A DNA stretch of 64,000 bases from positions 233,127,741-233,191,740 of the forward strand of contig CM041465.1 of NCBI GenBank assembly GCA_023213395.1, read 5' to 3'. The notes under the pieces were generated by a model, which was not told where the DNA came from, did not search any database, and saw only the letters and a program-made list of their open reading frames with translations. A program made the translations under genes and the position numbers. Of the stretch, positions 58,597-64,000 are shown one piece after another. Position 1 is the first letter of the stretch. Each line of letters starts with the position of its first letter. Source of the stretch: Cycas panzhihuaensis. Lineage: Eukaryota; Cycadophyta.

Positions 58597-59890
58597 TACT
58601 AACTAGATGGATCAACTAGCTCTAATAAAGTTGCATCATCATAACACATATCACTTGACAAATGTAAGGCCATCCAACAACATGTCTAGTGTCGACCCCT
58701 AATTTTTATGAATCTTTATGTGATCAAGTCACTATGAGATAGGAGTAAATAACGAAAGTTAGTCCATATCCATCCAGCGATTATTTTAATGAAATTTAAT
58801 TTCAAAAATAAATTTTTATTTATCATAGTTTTCAAATGAAAACTACAATTTTACAATCAAAATTATGACTTCAAATTAAAAACCATGGCTTATGAATTAA
58901 AAACTATAATCAATCAAATGAAAAATGTAATGAATTTATTCATTATGGTTTTGGAAATTAAATCTTAAAAAAGAAAAAAAGGACCTAAAAACTTACTAGT
59001 TATCTTATCTGTCTTGCCATTATGTTGACATTGACCTCTTAATGCTCATAACAAGTCAATTCAATGGTTAGATCTCTAATATCTATAAAAGAGCTCTAAC
59101 AACACCCTAACCTCCACTATCTTATTGATCAAATGAATTTAGTTTTCTAATTATATTGGAATATAAACCTCTGTCCTAGGTGGTACACTTTTTAATGTCA
59201 CCCTATTCATCATCTAATCACCCTTAAACTAGGTTTTCTTCCATGTTTTCACTCACAATAAACTCAAGTCTACTTTCACTATGTTTCAGGAAATCCTTCT
59301 TTTTCCTTCACTTATTATCTTTTCACATTGAGGTAAGAAACTTATGAGCCTAAAAATGGACTTTCTTAAAATATATTCGTGTTTATAGTCAAATGAATCT
59401 ATTTTCATCAAATTGTCTAATTTTCATAGTTTTTCTGACCCTTATATTATCTTTTGTATCACATCCCTCTAATACTTCTGCTCTTATTCACTTAAGATTA
59501 TGGAATGACCAATAAAGAGACTAAACTATAGTGGTCACACCTCTAAAAGTTAACCACTAACAGACCTGAACTACACTGGGTTCGTTTTAATAGATAAATG
59601 GTTTAAGTATAGCCAAAAGAAAAAGCTGAAAAAGTAAAATTAACAAAAATCTTAAAAAATAAGTAGTTGTCATGCAAATTTAGTTTAAATCTTATATATA
59701 TGATTGAGTTAAGTTTTCACATGGACTTCATCTTTTCATTCCATTTATCCTTCTCTTATTAGTCAAACCTCACTCTTTTAAACAATTAGATAGATAATTT
59801 AAGTAGCCCAAGTTCATGAATAACTCCACTTAGGCAAGGTTAGTGATGTTCACTATCTTGCTCCAACCTATTCATAGAGCTTCCTTTACC
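58597..59890. other. Tat tail before the 3' LTR
   Basis: This is AT-rich DNA without a recognised domain. Short fragments such as tttcatagtt and tatggttt recur, but no clear repeat unit could be defined. Confidence 0.5.
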
Positions 59891-59901
59891 AAGGGGATAA
59901 A
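59891..59901 (+). other. Tat polypurine tract
   Basis: The run aaggggataaa stands immediately before the TG that opens the right LTR, as expected for plus-strand priming. Confidence 0.75.
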
Positions 59902-61299
59902 TGTTTCAGTTAACTTCATACCTTTTTAACATGACCATATCTAATACCTTACTTTATTTGTTGTTGGGTTTTGATTAGGCATTTGTATTGATTAATTTAT
60001 TGATTGACATTATGATTGGATGGCTGTCTGATATAATATATTTGTGCTCATTTTGATCATTATTAGTGATGTATAGATCTTAATGTGCTCATTCATATGG
60101 CACTCCTAAGATTGCTCTAAATCACTGCTCCAGTCCTTTTCAAAATTTGTTATAAACTTTCGAGTTAGTAATTTATTGATCAGTCACTTCCACCACACCC
60201 GTGTTTGATGATGTCACTCTATTTATCCCTTTTTTTGGCCTTGCCTAGTAATCCTAGAAGAAAAGATGATTGTATTAAAAAAAAAATAATGATATTTTGC
60301 AACTTGGTTCATTTTTATTTATCATGGTTTTAATTATTCATCATGGTTTTCATGTTGCCCAAAATTGTAATCTTCTTAATAAACCATGACAAATGTTTAA
60401 GATCACAATTTTAGTTAATTTTTATATGTCACAATTTTGATTGTTTATCATAATTTTTAATTTTTATGTGTGGAAAAATATAATGGTAAGCCATTTTTTC
60501 CTATAGTATAGACATAATATCTTGTAAAACTATGGCCTATTTTTTTATTGGTTTTACATGGCCTTTCACCCACCTTTTTCTTATAGATACCCACCTATTT
60601 CTTAAGAAAATTGGGAGATCAAGTTTTGTGGAACAAAGTGCTATTAAAATTATATCTCAATCTCTTATGACCCTTTTAAATCCTTAAAATGACTTGTGGG
60701 AGTAAGAACTAGATCATTTCTTGAAGATTCTCATGACTTGGTACTGCACACACCCAAGTTTAGATTTTTTTTCTTCCTTTGGCCTATTTTCCCTCTTACT
60801 TCTCTTACTTTTCTATGCAATGATTTTTTACATTAGTTGTCCTTTCATATTCAAGAGATTTTGGCACATCTTTCACTTATTGGAGCTTGATTTGGAGCAT
60901 CTTGAAGCAACTATAACATTAATCTGAGACACCTTACCCATCTTCTTTTTTAGGTTGGAATTTTATTGAAAAATTTATGCTTGTTATTTTTTTTTTTAAT
61001 TTTAATAATTTTCTTTTGTCATTTCATAGTTAAAATATAAATGAGTTTTTAGATTCTATTATGAATTAAGATGGTGAAAAATGTAGTTAGTTTATTTTCT
61101 TGTTTGAAGTTTTGAACCATAATTTATTTAGCTTAACTACCTACCTTTGAAGATTATGACTCCTTTACTAAAAGTTCTTACTCATGACTTCAAGAGAAGT
61201 TTGCATGCATAGTCTTACTACTACTGAATTCTCCCTAAGGAGGTGAGTAGCTTAGCTTAGAAACTCTAAAAGGAAGAAGTCTTAAACCCTTCTCTATAG
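59902..61299 (+). repeat. Tat right LTR, first 1398 bp, interrupted
   Basis: It starts tgtttcagttaacttcatac. It aligns to 17470-17515 and then to 44563-45904, including the shared gattaggcattt, gttttgaaccat and ctaaggaggt blocks. The match stops abruptly near 61299, where LINE-like sequence begins. The remaining 1.2 kb of the LTR is not found before the window end. Confidence 0.85.
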
Positions 61300-61349
61300 G
61301 GTTCCAAGATACCTCACATATTACATTCTATCATAATTCTTTAGGTGCA

Positions 61350-62200
61350 ACAAAAATGTTACTAGAATTATGTTAGAACACTTGGTGCTTTTTACTTCAA
61401 AGTGATTTTACTATAGCATTTGTGACTTACCTTTCTTTATGAGCAAAACTTCCCTGCCATCCTAAAATCTTTGTTTATACATATGTGATCTTACTTGGAA
61501 GGTTCTTCAAAAAGGTAGAAGGTAAGTCATTCTTCACCTTTTCTTTTTATAAAGTTTGCCTATTAAAGTGTTGGGGAAGTTTGAGAAGTAAGTATTCTTG
61601 TGGACAGTCCCTTATGATCTTACACAAAGGAAATTTTATCCTATTAAATAGAATTAGGTCTACAACTTGAAAGATAATGGTGGTAGAGGTTTTAGGCTTT
61701 TGCCATAGATCCCTTAGTTATTTAGACCTAAGATCATTTGGAAAATATTAATAGACCCAAAATTTCTATTTGCAAGAATACTGAAAAAAAAAAACTTGGG
61801 TGGGTAGCACAAGATAATCATGAATCTAAACTTGTAATTTTATAAAGTTGGCTCCTTAATCTAGAGTAAAACCTAAGATAATGTAGGCACATTTAATGTA
61901 AGCATTTCATGGAAGGTAAATTTTGGGAATAAGGTAGATGTATGGCTCAACCCCATTTAAGGGATGCCATTGATTTCTAGCCACAATGTAATTATAGGCC
62001 TTTAGTTGTGGTTCATGATGAAGAGGATTGCCATGATTAATAAAATTTTCAAAAGAATAGGCTAAAAGAATCCTATTGGGTTCTCAAAGGGATGGAAGAT
62101 TGGCTTAATTTTCCTTCTAATCTTCATGGTTAGTATGAACATTTTAATTTGTTAATTGATTGATATATAATTAGGCTCTAGAGGGTAGTGATAATATCAT
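61350..62200 (+). pseudogene. L1-like LINE ORF2 fragment (post-RT region)
   Basis: The degraded plus frame shows GGRGFRLLP near 61677. It continues FRPKIIWKILIDPKFLFARILKKKN at 61724-61795, then a GSLI-S segment and SISWKVNFGNKVDVWLNP near 61905-61960, ending GMPLIS. This follows the conserved stretch behind the RT of plant L1 elements: GGLGFRxL, then LWARILKAKY, then WRVGNGxxIxxWxDPWL. No 5' end, poly-A tail or target duplication could be fixed. It probably inserted in the right Tat LTR. Confidence 0.6.
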
Positions 62201-64000
62201 GTAGGGGCCTTATTCAGGACCAGGACCATATGCTATTAAGGATATATATAGATTTTTATAAGAAGAGTTTTACCCTCATAATATCCGAATGAAATCTAAT
62301 TAGAATTATTTATGGGGAAACTCATTGATCTAGAAGATTGGCCATTCCATATAGCTTGTCATATATAGTACTATTTTAAATATCAAAAGTCTACAAAGAA
62401 GAAGGATCTATGGTTTATTATTTTGCATTCTATGTAAAAATAACAAAGACAACATATTACTTATTCATGTGATGCCTCTTCTCTATAAAAGTCTAGGGAT
62501 ATAATTAGAATTTACTAGAATGCAATCCTCCTCACCTCAAAGATAAACATATATTATTAGCATTAATGGGTAAGATATATGAAGGTATTATAATTACCAT
62601 TTAGAATTAATTGGTATGCATGCATTTATATAATCGATAGGATTTGATCAACATGCATGTATCTACTTGATGTTGATTGGAATTTATTGGTAGGCTTGAT
62701 ATCAACATGATCGTCATATGTGTCATATTGTCCTACATTTGCCTATGGCATTACATCACAATAGTGATGTTAACTATTTATTATCATTACATCATAAGGG
62801 ATCACCATTAGTTGACTACCAAGGATTTAGACATGCATATGTAGGTTTCATAAGCTATCCAAGTAGATGATCTACATGGTAGCAAACAACTTTGGTTAGC
62901 ATGAAAACATGGAATGACATTCTCGATTAGTATTATCATAATGATTAGTAGATTTGGGTTAGATTGTACATGCTTATAGCAATATATTGGGACTATTATT
63001 CCCATAAGTTTGACTAGATTTTCCTCTCGTTTCTACATATTTATAAATACAAGTCAATGACTTAAATTTCTTATGGCATTTGATAGTATACATACTACTA
63101 TGATGATAAGTCAAATCCTTTTCAAGTGGAGCATTGATCCTTAAATTTATTTAGATATTCATGGCTACCTTGGAATTAGAATGGATTTAATATACATTTT
63201 AAATTGATATTGCATTCATATAAAATAGTGGCAATGCAATTGATTGACTTACTCAATGCATGTTTAGAAGTGTTGAAGTTGTAGTTTTAGCCTTATAACA
63301 TAGTAATATATATGGTGATCAAGGTGTGGGGATGATTTTAGCTTAATGGGTAATAGTGTAATGATGTGCTAGGAATAAGATGGCTTTAGGGCCCATTGTT
63401 GGGTCTGAGTGATATATTAGACCATGGTACTTATGTTTTCATATTAAGAGATGCTCAACATTAAAAGACTAGTTGTGGATGGGTTGGTAGTCTCTATATG
63501 GCTTCTTTATTTTTTGCTAGCCCTAAGATTTTTTTAGGGGTTTGGAGTTTATTGTTATAGCATTCTCTAAAGTGAGTGAGGCCAAGTGCGATCCCTAAGC
63601 AATTTTGGTAAATTAGATTCCTCTTTCTTGTGCCATCTTATGCTAAAGCATTAATCCTACTTTATAAGGATTTTACCCATCAAAATAAAGAGAAAGAAAA
63701 GGAAAAGAAAACCATATATAATATATCATAATATTCATTATTTTTATTATTTTTGCATTTTCTATAAATACAATTCTTACCAATAAATATTATACATGCA
63801 TATTATATATATTGACATTATTACTTATGAAATAATACTATCTTTAATATCCTAACAATTCTTTTTAATAATTCTTTTAAGTACCCTTTAATGTAATGAA
63901 ATTGTTAAACACTTTTTTTATATATAAGGTAAAAGAATAAGCATGGGTTTTAAAACAGGATCTCAAAACCTTTTACATCAGAAGTCCCTCAAACCCTAAT
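62201..64000. other. Unassigned AT-rich DNA at the right end
   Basis: No recognisable protein motif, LTR pair or RNA gene was found. The missing part of the right Tat LTR is not visible here. Some of this stretch may be the rest of the LINE or another inserted element. Confidence 0.4.

Larger units (their letters stand above)
17470..61299 (+). mobile_element. Tat-lineage Ty3/gypsy element, outermost level of the nest
   Basis: The order is gag, protease, RT, RNase H, integrase, then a 6-kb tail with an archaeal-type RNase H and an antisense frame. The left LTR starts at 17470 and is split at 17515/44563 by the chromovirus; it ends at 47090 (46 + 2528 bp). A primer site of the tggcgccgttgccgggga class follows at 47094. 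The right LTR starts at 59902 after a polypurine tract and its match stops near 61299, probably cut by a LINE fragment. Without the nested insertions the element would be about 18 kb. All genes are degenerate. Confidence 0.88.

Overview
This window looks like nuclear, repeat-rich DNA from a seed plant with a large, AT-rich, transposon-filled genome. The evidence is the set of element families: Tork/Tnt1-type and other Ty1/copia elements, a chromovirus, a Tat-lineage Ty3/gypsy element with very long LTRs and an extra archaeal-type RNase H, a TRIM, and a plant L1-like LINE fragment. The species cannot be told from the sequence. I found no host gene, rRNA, tRNA gene or CRISPR array. All retrotransposon genes are broken by stops, frameshifts and deletions, many of them C-to-T or G-to-A changes, as expected for old methylated DNA.

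Layout. 1-6829: copia element A1 (+), whose 5' LTR lies left of the window. 6836-7158: a 323-bp TRIM (-) with two 86-bp LTRs. 7159-11013: unassigned. 11014 to about 14079: a gag-only, non-autonomous LTR element (+) with a double-primer, TRIM-like leader. 14080-17469: unassigned apart from LTR-like scraps. 17470-61299: one four-level nest. Beyond about 61300: an L1-like LINE fragment in the right Tat LTR, then unassigned DNA.

The nest. Level 0 is a Tat-lineage element (+). Its left LTR begins at 17470, is split after 46 bp, and resumes at 44563. Its internal region runs 47091-59901, and its right LTR starts at 59902 and breaks off near 61299. Level 1 is a chromovirus (-) at 17516-44557, inserted in the Tat left LTR with near-identical 5-bp target duplications. 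Level 2, inside the chromovirus, is a tandem copia-B array (+) at 21554-43712 with the order LTR-internal-LTR-internal-LTR-internal-LTR. Level 3 is copia A2 (-) at 34885-42424, inserted in the third copia-B unit with a perfect 5-bp target duplication (gacct). A1 and A2 belong to one family.

Nothing here appears able to encode a working element today. The main interest is structural: the nest, the tandem array with its 229-bp flanking duplication, the TRIM and the TRIM-like leader, the extra RNase H and antisense ORF of the Tat element, and inactivating changes shared between copies of one family. Identities quoted are hand counts.
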